Position numbers and translations under genes: made by a program. A stretch of DNA of 64,000 bases from Sphaerisporangium melleum (lineage in GTDB: Bacteria > Actinomycetota > Actinomycetes > Streptosporangiales > Streptosporangiaceae). Shown here one piece after another: positions 1-8,244 of this stretch. The notes under the pieces are model-generated. The model was not told the origin of the DNA, did not search any database, and saw only the letters and a program-made list of their open reading frames with translations. The stretch is taken from contig NZ_BMNT01000028.1 in NCBI RefSeq assembly GCF_014646695.1, forward strand, positions 1 through 64,000, written 5' to 3'. The stretch's first letter is position 1. Each line of letters opens with the position of its first letter.

Positions 1-1047
1 CACCCGCAGGTGCCCGCGGTCCTCGGCGCCGTTGTCGTCGCTGTGGCCGAGCAGCATCGTCTTGTCGTGGCTGGAGACGCGGTTCCAGGAGACGGTGACG
101 TAGTCGCTGGCCCGCTTGACGTCGATCGCGCCGTCGTAGCCGTTCGACAGGGAGTTGTGGTCGATCCACACCCGGGTCGAGTACTGCACGTTGATCGCGT
201 CGTCGTCCCAGTTCCGGAAGGTCAGGTTCCGGATGATGACGTTCGAGGCGTTGGTCACGTTGAGCCCGCAGCCGACGATGGCGGCCCCGGAGTTGCCGAT
301 CACGCTCTTGTTCGAGGTGACCTTCAGCATGCCCGAGCAGTTGATCGTGCCGGATACCCGGATCACGGCGGCGCTTCCGGAGGAGAGCGCGCTGGTCAGT
401 GCCGAGAGGCTGTTCACCGTGGTGGGCGAGGCGTTGCCGCCGCCGGTGGTGCCGCCGCCCTGGGTGGCCCAGCCGACCAGGCCCGTCTGGGGCTGCGGAC
501 TCGGACTCGGCGAAGGACTGGGGCTCGGGCTGGGGCTCGGGTTCGGCCCGCTCGGGCTCGGCGACGGCGAGGGGTTGGCCGACCCGCTGCAGGTGACCCC
601 GTTGAGGGCGAAGGAGGTGGGGACCGGGTTGGACCCGGTCCAGGCGCCGTTGAAGCCGAACGAGGCGCTCGCACCGCTCGCCAGGGTGCCGTTGTAGTCG
701 GCGTTGGTGACGGTGACCTGCGAGCCGGACTGGGTGAAGCTGCCGTTCCAGAGCTGGGTGACGGTCTGACCGGCGGGGAACGACCAGGTCAGCCGCCATC
801 CGTTGACCGGGTCACCCAGGTTGTTAACGCTAACATTCGCGCCGAAGCCGCCGTCCCACTGACTGGCGACGGTGTAGGTGATCCGGCAGGCGATGGCGGC
901 CTGGGCGGTCGGGACGAGCAGGGCTCCGGCCAGGGCGACGACGGCGGCGACCACCGCGGCCGGCCAGAACCTGAGGCGGCGGGCGCCCGGTCCCGTACCG
1001 CTCCATGGCGGCGCGGCGACGGCGGGTCGGGAGAGGCGGCGTCTCAT
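1..1047 (-). CDS. Secreted CBM2-pectate lyase (PL1), C-terminus cut by window edge
   Basis: This gene encodes an extracellular pectate lyase that cleaves polygalacturonate by beta-elimination, tethered to a family 2 cellulose-binding module. The first 349 codons are visible. They comprise a long Arg-rich signal peptide ending near residue 50 (PTAQA), a CBM2 domain (about 53-153, with paired Cys 54 and 153 and conserved Trp residues), a Pro-Ser linker (about 157-187), and the start of a PL1 parallel beta-helix. The PL1 part shows VWIDHNS near 293-299 and DGAIDVKR near 305-312, which fit the Ca-binding and substrate face of the family. The ATG is preceded by GGAGG six bases upstream. The C-terminal third lies outside the window. 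Plant biomass degradation is the likely role; a pectin lyase variant is less likely given the DGAIDVKR segment. Confidence 0.93.
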   Translation of the reverse strand, partial: MRRRLSRPAVAAPPWSGTGPGARRLRFWPAAVVAAVVALAGALLVPTAQAAIACRITYTVASQWDGGFGANVSVNNLGDPVNGWRLTWSFPAGQTVTQLWNGSFTQSGSQVTVTNADYNGTLASGASASFGFNGAWTGSNPVPTSFALNGVTCSGSANPSPSPSPSGPNPSPSPSPSPSPSPSPQPQTGLVGWATQGGGTTGGGNASPTTVNSLSALTSALSSGSAAVIRVSGTINCSGMLKVTSNKSVIGNSGAAIVGCGLNVTNASNVIIRNLTFRNWDDDAINVQYSTRVWIDHNSLSNGYDGAIDVKRASDYVTVSWNRVSSHDKTMLLGHSDDNGAEDRGHLRV

Positions 1048-1486
1048 CGGCTTCCTCCGAGGACTGTGGGCAGGTACTCGGACACCACGAGCCGGACTCT
1101 CGCTGGGTCCGTCCGGGCACGAGCATCCGCGCGCGGAAGCGGTCCGTCAAAGGCGACGCGGCACTTCGCTGCTGGTCAGATGGTGTGTCAGTGATGATAT
1201 ATCGGCATATTTGCACGTCATCGCCCAGCACGGCCAGGACCGGGACGCGCTGACGACGCTGAACGTTTCAGACCACCACCGGCGCCGCCCAGCCGGACCA
1301 CCTCACGGTCTCGGCCGGGGACCCGGCACGCCGGTACCACCCACCGGTTCAGGGCTTTGCCGGGATCATCAGGGTCTTTGCTGTGGCTTGTAGCCATATG
1401 TCCGTCCGACTGCTGCCGGTGGGGAAGGTGTTCATTGCCCGAACCAGTCGATCGCGCCAGCACGGCGAGAACACGGGGGAGCCGCA
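1048..1486. promoter_or_regulatory. Divergent intergenic region between pectate lyase and hemerythrin genes
   Basis: No convincing gene is present. An AT-rich patch around 1190-1215, including ATATATCGG and GCATATTT, stands out from the GC-rich surroundings. It is the most likely promoter area for the leftward lyase gene. I could not recognise a known cellulose-type operator. The rightward hemerythrin gene has a normal GGGGAG ribosome site but no obvious promoter hexamers. Confidence 0.35.
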
Positions 1487-2074
1487 ATGGCCAAGAGCAG
1501 GACCATGCCGGAGCTGATGGACGAGAGCGACGTGGTGGGGCTGCTGCTCCGCCAGCACGCCACCATCAGGGACATGTTCGACGAGGTGGAGCAGTCCACC
1601 GGAGAGGCCCGCGCCGAGTCGTTCCGCGACCTCGTGCGGATGCTGGCCGTCCACGAGACCGCCGAGGAGGAGATCGTCCACCCGTACGCCCGGCGCGCGC
1701 TCGACGGCGGCGACGAGATCGTGGACGAGCGGCTGCGCGAGGAGAACGAGGCCAAGCAACTTCTGGAGCTGATGGAAGAGCGCGGGACCGACGACCCGTC
1801 CTTCCCCTCCCACCTGCAGAAACTGCGCATCGCGGTGGAGGAGCACGCGCGCGCCGAGGAGCGGTACGAGTTCGCCCAGCTCGTCCGAGTGACCAGCGAG
1901 ACCGAGCGCCGGACGATGGCGTTCGGGGTCAAGGCCGCCGAGGCACTCGCCCCGACGCACCCGCACGCGGGAGTGGAGTCGGCCACGAAGAACCTGCTCA
2001 TCGGCACCCCGACGGCGATGATGGACCGCGTCCGCGACGTGGTCCGCCAGGCGTTGGGCAAGAAGGGGACGTGA
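1487..2074 (+). CDS. Hemerythrin (HHE cation-binding) domain protein
   Basis: A 195-residue all-helical protein of the hemerythrin HHE family, which binds a diiron centre and oxygen, NO or related species in the cytoplasm. The family signature is visible: His in QHATIRDMFDEV near 24, HETAEEEIVHPYAR near 64-77, and a later HAR motif (EEHARAEERYEF) near 124. There is no signal peptide or membrane segment. The ATG follows GGGGAG at a normal distance. A strong hairpin downstream separates it from the convergent ferritin-like gene. A role in oxidative or nitrosative stress is inference; no partner gene is adjacent. Confidence 0.9.
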   Translation: MAKSRTMPELMDESDVVGLLLRQHATIRDMFDEVEQSTGEARAESFRDLVRMLAVHETAEEEIVHPYARRALDGGDEIVDERLREENEAKQLLELMEERGTDDPSFPSHLQKLRIAVEEHARAEERYEFAQLVRVTSETERRTMAFGVKAAEALAPTHPHAGVESATKNLLIGTPTAMMDRVRDVVRQALGKKGT

Positions 2075-2140
2075 CCATGACGCGCGGGCGGCGCACCGGT
2101 ACGGCGAGGGGACACCTCCGCTGATCCCGGCACGTCTGCG

Positions 2141-2171
2141 GCCGGCCGGTGACGTGGTCACCGGCCGGCCG
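2141..2171. terminator. Bidirectional hairpin terminator
   Basis: A perfect 14-bp inverted repeat (GGCCGGCCGGTGAC and its complement) with a three-base loop GTG lies between two convergent genes. No U-run follows, as is common in actinomycetes. Confidence 0.7.
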
Positions 2172-2204
2172 TCCGGCCGCCGATTTGGAGGGCCGGCGCC
2201 GCGG

Positions 2205-3413
2205 TCAGCGCTCTGAGGGGCGGCGCAGGCTCGGCACCGGACTCGGGCCCTCGGTCTCCATCCGGTAGTCCTGGCCGAACTTCGCCCTGGTCTCCTCCAG
2301 CACCTGGTCGCTCGGCGCCGGCTCGCCGCCCATGAGCCGCTCCTGGAACCGCACGAACCGCTCGTGCGCATCGCGCACATAGCCGGTGCCGAGGGTGGTG
2401 AGGTCGACCTGGTCGGCCAGCACCTCGCGGATGTAGGCCTTGTTCGGCTCGAAGGTCACCGGCGCCGGGAACTCGGCCGCCACGATCTCGGCGGGGTCGC
2501 GGCCCTGGTGGCGGCGCATCAGCTCACAGGCGATGCGCAGGTGCTCCAGCTCCATGTTCAGGTGGAGCTCCCAGATCGCCCTGAGCCGGTCGTCGGTCTC
2601 GGTCTCCATGAACGAGTAGTACAGGTAGCACTCGTTGTACTCGTGGTTGACGAGCTGTTCCCACCACGTCTCGTTCGGGTCGAGCATCGACTCGTAGTGG
2701 GTGACGTGCTCCTCCTCGATCAGCCCGATCTCCTGGTAGAGCTGGCGGGCGATCGGCTCCATGTACTCCGGGCCGACGTTCATGTAGAAGTTCATGGTCT
2801 GCTGCTCGGCGGCCATGATCGTCAGCGTGTGCAGCTTGGAGAGCGGACTGGCCACGTCCTTGTCGTAGTGGTCGCGGACGTTGTCGATCGGATGCCGGTG
2901 ATGCATCGGCGTGGGCCGGCCGGGCATGACCTCGGTCAGCGCGTCCACGATCTTCTCGGCCTTGCGGTGCTCGATCAGCTCGTACAGGTTGGCGTACCGG
3001 TAGAGGTGGTCGAAGTCCTCCAGCATGCCGAACTCGAACCCCTGCTTGAGGTACGGGTCGGGTTCCATGCGGGCGACCCAGGCGGTGAGGTCCACCGCGA
3101 CCTGCTCGTAGGCGATCGTGGTCTCCAGCACCGAGGCCAGGCCCGGGAGCAGCCAGTTCACGGCCTTCTGCTGCTGTTGTTCGATGTAGCGCACCTCGGC
3201 GAGCTGCCGGCGCACCTCCAGATCGGGACAGTGCCGTGCGAACTGGTGGCCGAAGAAGATCGCCTCGGTCTCGATGCCGTTCATCGTGATGACCCGGCAG
3301 CGGGCGTAGGGATCGGAGTGGTCGGGATCGAGCTGGGGGACGTTCAGTTCCCGCCAGTTGCGCAGTTGCTGGTCCAGCGGAATTCCCCGCTGTTCCAAAG
3401 GTCGAAAAGTCAT
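2205..3413 (-). CDS. Ferritin-like diiron-type protein of unknown function
   Basis: A soluble, mostly helical 402-residue protein without signal peptide. Acidic/His motifs of the ferritin-like type recur: EDFDH (132-136), AEQQ (202-205), EEEH (233-236) and ELEH (288-291). The last two are EXXH motifs of the kind that hold a diiron site. I do not recognise a named family. It is longer than a plain ferritin-like domain, so it may contain two four-helix units. The ATG at 3413 is chosen over an in-frame start at 3479 because AAAGGAG lies eight bases before it. The upstream DNA is unusually AT-rich with two copies of ATTTTTGCC. It may work in iron or oxidative stress handling with the hemerythrin, but that is inference from position only. 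Confidence 0.72.
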   Translation of the reverse strand: MTFRPLEQRGIPLDQQLRNWRELNVPQLDPDHSDPYARCRVITMNGIETEAIFFGHQFARHCPDLEVRRQLAEVRYIEQQQQKAVNWLLPGLASVLETTIAYEQVAVDLTAWVARMEPDPYLKQGFEFGMLEDFDHLYRYANLYELIEHRKAEKIVDALTEVMPGRPTPMHHRHPIDNVRDHYDKDVASPLSKLHTLTIMAAEQQTMNFYMNVGPEYMEPIARQLYQEIGLIEEEHVTHYESMLDPNETWWEQLVNHEYNECYLYYSFMETETDDRLRAIWELHLNMELEHLRIACELMRRHQGRDPAEIVAAEFPAPVTFEPNKAYIREVLADQVDLTTLGTGYVRDAHERFVRFQERLMGGEPAPSDQVLEETRAKFGQDYRMETEGPSPVPSLRRPSER

Positions 3414-3696
3414 TGATATGACTCCTTTTGTCCTATTTCGGCGGGCGAGAATCATGTACCCGAGCCGAACGGACCACAACCCGCCCCGCCGGAGCCCCAG
3501 GTCCTCCCTTGGCGAGACTTGTTGCCATTTTTGCCCTCTGGCAGTGCGCGTGAAATATCAATTTTTGCCGTTGCCGGACGTTGACAGCCGGCAGCCGGAA
3601 ATGCCGCGTTCACCATCGCACGCCAGAGGACGAATGATCGTCAGGCGGCCGAGTATGACGCAGGCTTTGGGGGCGGTTCTGGCCGCGCCGGAACCG
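3414..3696 (-). promoter_or_regulatory. Upstream region of the ferritin-like gene with repeated ATTTTTGCC
   Basis: Two identical copies of ATTTTTGCC occur at 3527-3535 and 3561-3569, 34 bases apart (about three helical turns). Each is next to GTTGCC. They sit in an AT-rich patch upstream of the leftward gene starting at 3413. They could be binding sites or part of the promoter. No gene is visible here. Confidence 0.4.
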
Positions 3697-4035
3697 TCAG
3701 ACCGTCTCGGCGGCCTGACCCACGCCCCGGAGCGCCTTGGAGAAATCCTGCGCGGCGAGAAAATGGCCCGCCCCGATCACCAGCGCGAGCGGCCACTCGA
3801 TGACCTCGAACGCGGCCAGCAGGCTCAGCGCCACGTAGAACGCGACGCGGTCGGGCGGGGGCACCTCCACCCGGCCGAGCAGTGGCAGTTCCACTCCCGG
3901 ACGCCGGGGCCGCCCGCGCCGGGCCTCCTCGTGCGCGCTCCGCGGCTCGGGCTCCTGCTTCCGCTTCGCCCCGCGGCCGGCGTTCGCCCGCTCACGCTTG
4001 GCGTCCTTCGGAGCGGCAGTGGCCTTCTGCGGCAT
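3697..4035 (-). CDS. Small basic protein with C-terminal membrane segment
   Basis: A 112-residue protein with a highly charged Lys/Arg/Glu-rich N-terminal half, probably disordered, and a hydrophobic stretch around 73-101 that makes one long or two short membrane helices. The ATG at 4035 follows GGAGGT five bases upstream. An extended reading frame to 4236 exists but lacks a ribosome site. I do not recognise the family. The gene points away from its neighbour at 4220. A membrane-anchored structural or nucleic-acid-associated role is possible but unproven. Confidence 0.62.
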   Translation of the reverse strand: MPQKATAAPKDAKRERANAGRGAKRKQEPEPRSAHEEARRGRPRRPGVELPLLGRVEVPPPDRVAFYVALSLLAAFEVIEWPLALVIGAGHFLAAQDFSKALRGVGQAAETV

Positions 4036-4219
4036 GACGACCTCCGTGCGTCGGGATGTCCTGCCCATCCCCCGCGCCTTTCGGCGAATAACGCCGGTTG
4101 ACCGGGACTTAACGAAAGCGGTGGCGTCCATGGGGCAGGTCATCCTGGCGCTCCTGGGGTCCCCCCTGGCCGGGCGGAGGGCCTGAGCATGGTCACGGCG
4201 CATGACGTACCGTCTCTGC

Positions 4220-4444
4220 ATGTGCCGGAGCATCAAGACCCTTCGTGAGCCCTACACCAGCGACGTCACCGACGAGGACGTCCGGGCCGCCGCGCTGCAG
4301 TACGTACGCAAGATCTCGGGGTTCCGCGCCCCGTCCGCGCGCAACACCGAGGCGTTCGAGCGTGCCGTGGAGTCGATCACGGCCGCGACCACCACGCTGC
4401 TGGCCGAGCTCCAGGTGAAGCACCCGGCCGCCCGCGACCGCTGA
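4220..4444 (+). CDS. DUF2277 family protein
   Basis: A 74-residue protein starting MCRSIKTLREP, the hallmark N-terminus of DUF2277, followed by DEDVRAAALQYVRKISGF and a C-terminal helix. Function is unknown. The upstream in-frame ATG at 4202 is rejected because family members begin at the MCR methionine. The start looks leaderless: TACCGT (4208-4213) lies six bases before the ATG and there is no ribosome site. It is a cytoplasmic single-gene unit. Confidence 0.85.
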   Translation: MCRSIKTLREPYTSDVTDEDVRAAALQYVRKISGFRAPSARNTEAFERAVESITAATTTLLAELQVKHPAARDR

Positions 4445-5087
4445 GCCCTCGGGCACGGGTGCGCGAAACCCGGACTTTCTGACAAATCCGATAAAGGCAT
4501 TTCAGTAAACATATCCGGCTCCTCCTGGTTTTCCGCCGGCGAGCGGCCGGCCTTTCCGCATGGCGAACTCGCCCGGGAACGACAAGGTCGTATATCGAAT
4601 CGGTCCCGGTTGGCCGATCCACGAGTAAGGTTCGGTTCATGAGCCCTTCAGAGACCTCCCGGTTCGAATCCCGCTCGGGCAGGCTCGGTCCGGCTTTCCG
4701 ACGCCGGAGGGCGTCCAGTTCGTCGCCGCGGTTGCGAGGTCGTCGAGGTGCAAGCAGGCATTAACGGAAAATGGTTCAGGTTATCCCTCTCGGCGGCCCG
4801 CCGAGGTTCTTCGGTGACCGGGATGCGCGCGAAGATCGGCCCCCGGCCGATTTCCCGGCGCACACCCCCGTCCCCCCTCGGGCCCGCCGGTGTCAGGGCC
4901 GTTCACGTCTGTGGCCATCGCGTAAGGCGGGGGCCCTGTCGCCCGATTCCCCGCCTTGTTACAGTGGCCGCGGAGGACCACCGGGAAGCCTGGTCGGCGC
5001 GCACCGAGTCAGGCCTGTTCCACGGAGGCGCCCTGTGACGAGAGACCCGCATCGAGGACGATCCGTCACGGCAGCGGAGCGTCGCCT
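4445..5087. other. 640-bp non-coding stretch with a tRNA T-arm-like sequence
   Basis: No convincing protein gene is seen. At 4656-4681 the sequence contains GGTTCGAATCC, the exact consensus of a tRNA T-arm (B box), followed by CGCTCGGGCA, which looks like the 3' half of an acceptor stem. The T-stem pairs imperfectly. The nearest matching 5' acceptor (GCCCGGG at 4571) is about 110 bases away, too far for a normal tRNA. The rest is GC-rich with no strong repeats. A tRNA relic is the best reading, with low confidence. Confidence 0.35.
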
Positions 5088-6146
5088 ATGAGCGCGGTCA
5101 ACGCCAGGACCCAGCGGCTCATGGGGGCGTTGCCCTTCGCCTCCCTCGGCATCGTCGCCGCGGTCGACCTGCTGTCCGGGCCCGATCTCGGCTACCTGTC
5201 CCTGCTCGCGGTCGGCCCCGCGTTCGCCAGCCTGACGGGCGGCATCCGGCGCACCGTGCTGATCGGCGTCGTGGCACTGGTCATGTCGCTGCTCCTCGCC
5301 CTGTACTCCGGCGTCCTCGGCGACCGGCAGAGCACCATGAGCCTGGTCTCCATCACCGGCGTCACCGCGGCGAGCATCCTGGCCACGGTGGGACGGCAGC
5401 GTCGCGAGCGTGAGCTCGACACCGTCCGCTCGGTCGCCGAGGTGGCCCAGCGCGTGCTGCTGCGCCCGGTCCCGCGGCGGGCCGGCCACCTGCGCGCGGC
5501 CGTCTCCTACACCTCGGCCAACGCCGAGGCGCGCATCGGCGGCGACCTGTACGAGGTCGTCACCGGGCCGGGCGGGGTGCGGGCCATCGTGGGCGATGTG
5601 CAGGGCAAGGGCCTGGAGGCGGTCGAGACCGCGGCGCTGGTGCTCGGCGCGTTCCGCGAGGCCGCCCATGACGAGCCCGACCTGCGCGGCGTGAGCGGCC
5701 GCCTGGAGAAGGCCCTCAACCGGCGGCTGTCCGGCGAGGAGTTCGTCACGGCCATCCTCGTCGACGCCGACCCCGCCGGGCGGCTCACGCTGCTGAACTA
5801 CGGCCATCCGCCGCCGCTGATCCTGCGGGCCAACGGCGAGATCATCCTGGCCGAGCCGGACGACACCGCGCCGCCGCTGGGCCTGGCCGTCCTGCAGGTC
5901 GAAGGGCCCGACCCGCACGAGGTGGCGTTCACCCCCGGAGACCAGATCCTGCTGTACACCGACGGGGTGATCGAGGCCCGCGACCGGGCCGGGCGGTTCT
6001 ACCCGCTCGCCGAGCGCGCGTTCCTGCTCAAGGACGACGACCCGGAGGCGGCGCTGGAGGCCCTGCGGCTCGACCTGGTCGCGCACGTCGACGCGCCCCT
6101 GCACGACGACGCGGCCATGCTCCTGCTGCGCTGCCGCGACAGCTGA
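5088..6146 (+). CDS. Membrane PP2C/SpoIIE-family serine phosphatase
   Basis: A 352-residue protein. The first 110 residues form about four hydrophobic segments. The rest is a SpoIIE/RsbU-type PP2C domain, with motifs GGDLYEV, VGDVQGKGL, NYGHPPPL, LYTDGVIEAR and DDAAMLLLR carrying the metal-binding Asp residues. Such enzymes dephosphorylate anti-sigma-factor antagonists (STAS proteins), so this is probably a membrane sensor feeding a sigma-factor partner switch. No antagonist or anti-sigma gene lies in the window. The ATG at 5088 is preferred over a reading-frame extension to 4956 because of GGAG about nine bases upstream and the hydrophobic profile beginning there. A strong terminator follows. 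Confidence 0.88.
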   Translation: MSAVNARTQRLMGALPFASLGIVAAVDLLSGPDLGYLSLLAVGPAFASLTGGIRRTVLIGVVALVMSLLLALYSGVLGDRQSTMSLVSITGVTAASILATVGRQRRERELDTVRSVAEVAQRVLLRPVPRRAGHLRAAVSYTSANAEARIGGDLYEVVTGPGGVRAIVGDVQGKGLEAVETAALVLGAFREAAHDEPDLRGVSGRLEKALNRRLSGEEFVTAILVDADPAGRLTLLNYGHPPPLILRANGEIILAEPDDTAPPLGLAVLQVEGPDPHEVAFTPGDQILLYTDGVIEARDRAGRFYPLAERAFLLKDDDPEAALEALRLDLVAHVDAPLHDDAAMLLLRCRDS

Positions 6147-6166
6147 CCCGGGCCCACCGTGGGACG

Positions 6167-6196
6167 GGCCGCGCGGGGCCATCGCCCCGCGCGGCC
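6167..6196 (+). terminator. Hairpin terminator after the SpoIIE-type phosphatase
   Basis: A perfect 13-bp stem (GGCCGCGCGGGGC with its complement) and a four-base loop begin 21 bases after the stop codon. This is a typical GC-rich actinomycete terminator. Confidence 0.72.
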
Positions 6197-6234
6197 GTCA
6201 TCACCTCGTAAGAGTTGCCAGGCTTTTCGGCCCG

Positions 6235-6310
6235 TACCGTCCCTGCCATGGACATCGACCTGATCTCCTCCCCCGCGGCACCCTCGCCCTTACGGGGCCG
6301 GTCCCGGTGA
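6235..6310 (+). promoter_or_regulatory. Leaderless-type promoter with a 20-codon upstream ORF
   Basis: TACCGT at 6235-6240 is followed seven bases later by ATG (6248), the spacing of a leaderless start. That ATG opens a 20-codon frame (MDIDLISSPAAPSP...) that ends at 6310 and contains a rare TTA leucine codon. The downstream glycosyltransferase-like gene starts at 6366, so the short frame is either a leader peptide or a decayed gene start. I cannot tell which from sequence alone. Confidence 0.35.
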
Positions 6311-6365
6311 CCCCGGCCACGAGCAGCGGGCCCCCGTCATCGGACCGGGACGAGGGCACGGCCCG

Positions 6366-7046
6366 ATGACGGAGAGCGGCACGGTGACCGGGCGGGTCCA
6401 CCTCGGCAGCCGGGGCAGCGTCGTGGTCATCGCCAAGGAGCCCGCGCCCGGCCGGGTCAAGACCCGGCTGACCCCGCCGTTCACCCCGCACGAGGCGGCG
6501 GCCCTGGCCGCCGCGGCCCTGGCGGACACCCTCGGCGCGGTGGCGCGCGTCCCCGGGGTGACCAGGGTGCTGGCGCTCGACGGGACGCCGGGACCATGGC
6601 TGCCCGCCGGGTTCACCGTGGTCGCCCAGCGCGGGCGAGGCCTGGACGAGCGGCTGGCCGCGGCGTTCGAGGACGCCGGGCGGCTGTCGGCCGCGCCGGT
6701 CGTGCTGATCGGCATGGACACCCCGCAGGTCACCGCGCAGGCGCTGTCCTCGGCGCTGACCCTGCTCGGCACCTGGGACGCGGTGTTCGGCCCGGCCGCC
6801 GACGGCGGGTTCTGGCTGCTCGGGCTGCGCGACCCGCGGCCGTCCCTGCTGACCGGGGTGCCGATGTCGCGGCCCGACACCGGGACGGCGCAGCTCGCGC
6901 GGCTGAGGTCGGCCGGGCTGAGCGTCGCCCACCTGCCGGTGCTGACCGACGTGGACACCGCCGCCGACGCCGCCGAGGTCGCGGCGGCGGCCCCCGGGTC
7001 GCGGTTCGCCGACGCCCTCGCCCGGCTGGGGGCCGCCCTGCGGTGA
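6366..7046 (+). CDS. DUF2064 / TIGR04282-type nucleotide-sugar transferase-like protein
   Basis: A 226-residue soluble protein of the DUF2064 family, which has a GT-A glycosyltransferase-like fold and includes proteins annotated in arsenosugar biosynthesis. Family features are VVIAKEPAPGRVKTRL near 20-35, IGMDTPQ near 117-123, GPAADGGFWLLGL near 139-151 and TDVDTAAD near 197-204. The substrate is unknown. Neighbours usually found with this family (a family 2 glycosyltransferase, a methyltransferase) are absent, so it appears as an orphan. The start has no strong ribosome site, and transcription probably begins at the promoter near 6240. Confidence 0.8.
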   Translation: MTESGTVTGRVHLGSRGSVVVIAKEPAPGRVKTRLTPPFTPHEAAALAAAALADTLGAVARVPGVTRVLALDGTPGPWLPAGFTVVAQRGRGLDERLAAAFEDAGRLSAAPVVLIGMDTPQVTAQALSSALTLLGTWDAVFGPAADGGFWLLGLRDPRPSLLTGVPMSRPDTGTAQLARLRSAGLSVAHLPVLTDVDTAADAAEVAAAAPGSRFADALARLGAALR

Positions 7047-7080
7047 CCGGCCCGCCGCGTTCCGGGATGGCGCGCGGCGC

Positions 7081-8244
7081 TCAGCCCTGGAGCGGGCGCT
7101 GCCCGTTGTGCGGATGCCGGGGAACGCCGGTGCGCAAGATCGCCTGCTGCAGGGAGCGGGCCAGGTCGGCGGTGGTGACCATGCCGACGACCCGGCCGTC
7201 CTCGGCGACCACGGCCACCAGGTCGCCGGTGAAGGTGCCGAGCCGCATGATGTGCTCGGCGTCCTCGTCGGGGGTGAGCACGTGGTCGGCGGGAAGGCTC
7301 GCGCTGACCGACGCGACGCGGCGGCCGTGGCGCACCTCCGCCGGCACCGCGGCCAGGGCCTGCATGGTGAGGACGCCGGTCGCCCGGCCGGAGAAGTCGA
7401 CCACCGGGAAGACCGACTGGCGGGAGCGCAGCGCCACGTTCTCGACGAACTCCTCGACGTCCTGCCATCCGGGGGCGACCTCCGGCGAGGCGGTCATGAC
7501 GTCGCGCACCCGCCAGCCCTGGAACCCCCGGTGCGCGATGCGGACCAGGCCCTCGCTGCGGGCGGCGCCGGCCAGGAACCAGCCCACCAGCATCAGCCAG
7601 AGCCCGCCGGTCCAGCCCAGCAGGATCAGCTCCAGACCGCCGATGGCGATCAGCGTCATGCCGAGGGCCTGACCGGCCTTGGCCACCGAGCGGTCGGCCC
7701 GCGCGCGGTCGCGGTGCCGGTGCCACAGGAACGCGTGCAGCACCCGCCCGCCGTCCAGCGGAGCGCCGGGCAGCATGTTGAACACGGCGAGCACGGCGTT
7801 CATCAGCGCCAGCCACCACACCGCAGAGACGAGCACGGCGGGCCCGCGCAGGGGCAGCGCCACGAGGAAGAAGACGCCGGAGGCCAGCAGGCTGGCCAGC
7901 GGACCGGCCACCGACACCCGGAACTCGTCCTTCGGGGTCCTCGCCTCCTCCCCCGCGAACTCGGTGATGCCGCCCAGCAGCCACAGGGTGATCGACCGGA
8001 CGGCGATCCCCCTGCGGCGGGCCACGAGGGCGTGCGCCAGCTCGTGGGCCAGCAGGGAGGCGAGGAACACGATGGCGGCGGCCGCGGCGACCAGCCAGTA
8101 GCGCACCGCCTCCTCACCCGGGGCCTCCTGGGGCAGCACCGACACGGCGAGCACCGCGCCGATCAGCACCGCGATCACCAGGGTGGACCAGTGGGCGCCG
8201 ACGGGGATGCCGGCCACGTGACCGAGACGGAGGCTCTGCCTCAT
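7081..8244 (-). CDS. Site-2 protease family membrane metalloprotease with CBS pair
   Basis: A 387-residue M50/S2P zinc protease. It has membrane helices in the first 220 residues, the HELAH zinc motif (LLAHELAHALVARRRG) and the partner motif PLDGGRVLHA. A C-terminal pair of CBS domains (about 240-360) probably senses an adenosyl ligand. S2P enzymes cleave membrane-embedded substrates such as anti-sigma factors. The start overlaps the stop of the upstream universal stress protein gene (ATGA), indicating translational coupling in the operon Rv1733c-like, USP, protease. A DosR-like box lies ahead of the operon. Confidence 0.9.
   Translation of the reverse strand: MRQSLRLGHVAGIPVGAHWSTLVIAVLIGAVLAVSVLPQEAPGEEAVRYWLVAAAAAIVFLASLLAHELAHALVARRRGIAVRSITLWLLGGITEFAGEEARTPKDEFRVSVAGPLASLLASGVFFLVALPLRGPAVLVSAVWWLALMNAVLAVFNMLPGAPLDGGRVLHAFLWHRHRDRARADRSVAKAGQALGMTLIAIGGLELILLGWTGGLWLMLVGWFLAGAARSEGLVRIAHRGFQGWRVRDVMTASPEVAPGWQDVEEFVENVALRSRQSVFPVVDFSGRATGVLTMQALAAVPAEVRHGRRVASVSASLPADHVLTPDEDAEHIMRLGTFTGDLVAVVAEDGRVVGMVTTADLARSLQQAILRTGVPRHPHNGQRPLQG

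Noticed and set aside
10-1194. Long plus-strand frame over the pectate lyase
   Set aside because: The minus strand shows a signal peptide, CBM2 and PL1 motifs and a proper ribosome site. The plus frame is an Ala/Gly/Arg-rich shadow typical of high-GC DNA.
4571-4681. Complete tRNA gene
   Set aside because: The span is too long and the T-stem pairs poorly; only a T-arm-like fragment is supported.
4959-6182. Minus-strand 407-codon frame over the SpoIIE phosphatase
   Set aside because: Composition rich in Gln, His and Arg with no domain; the plus strand shows clear phosphatase motifs.
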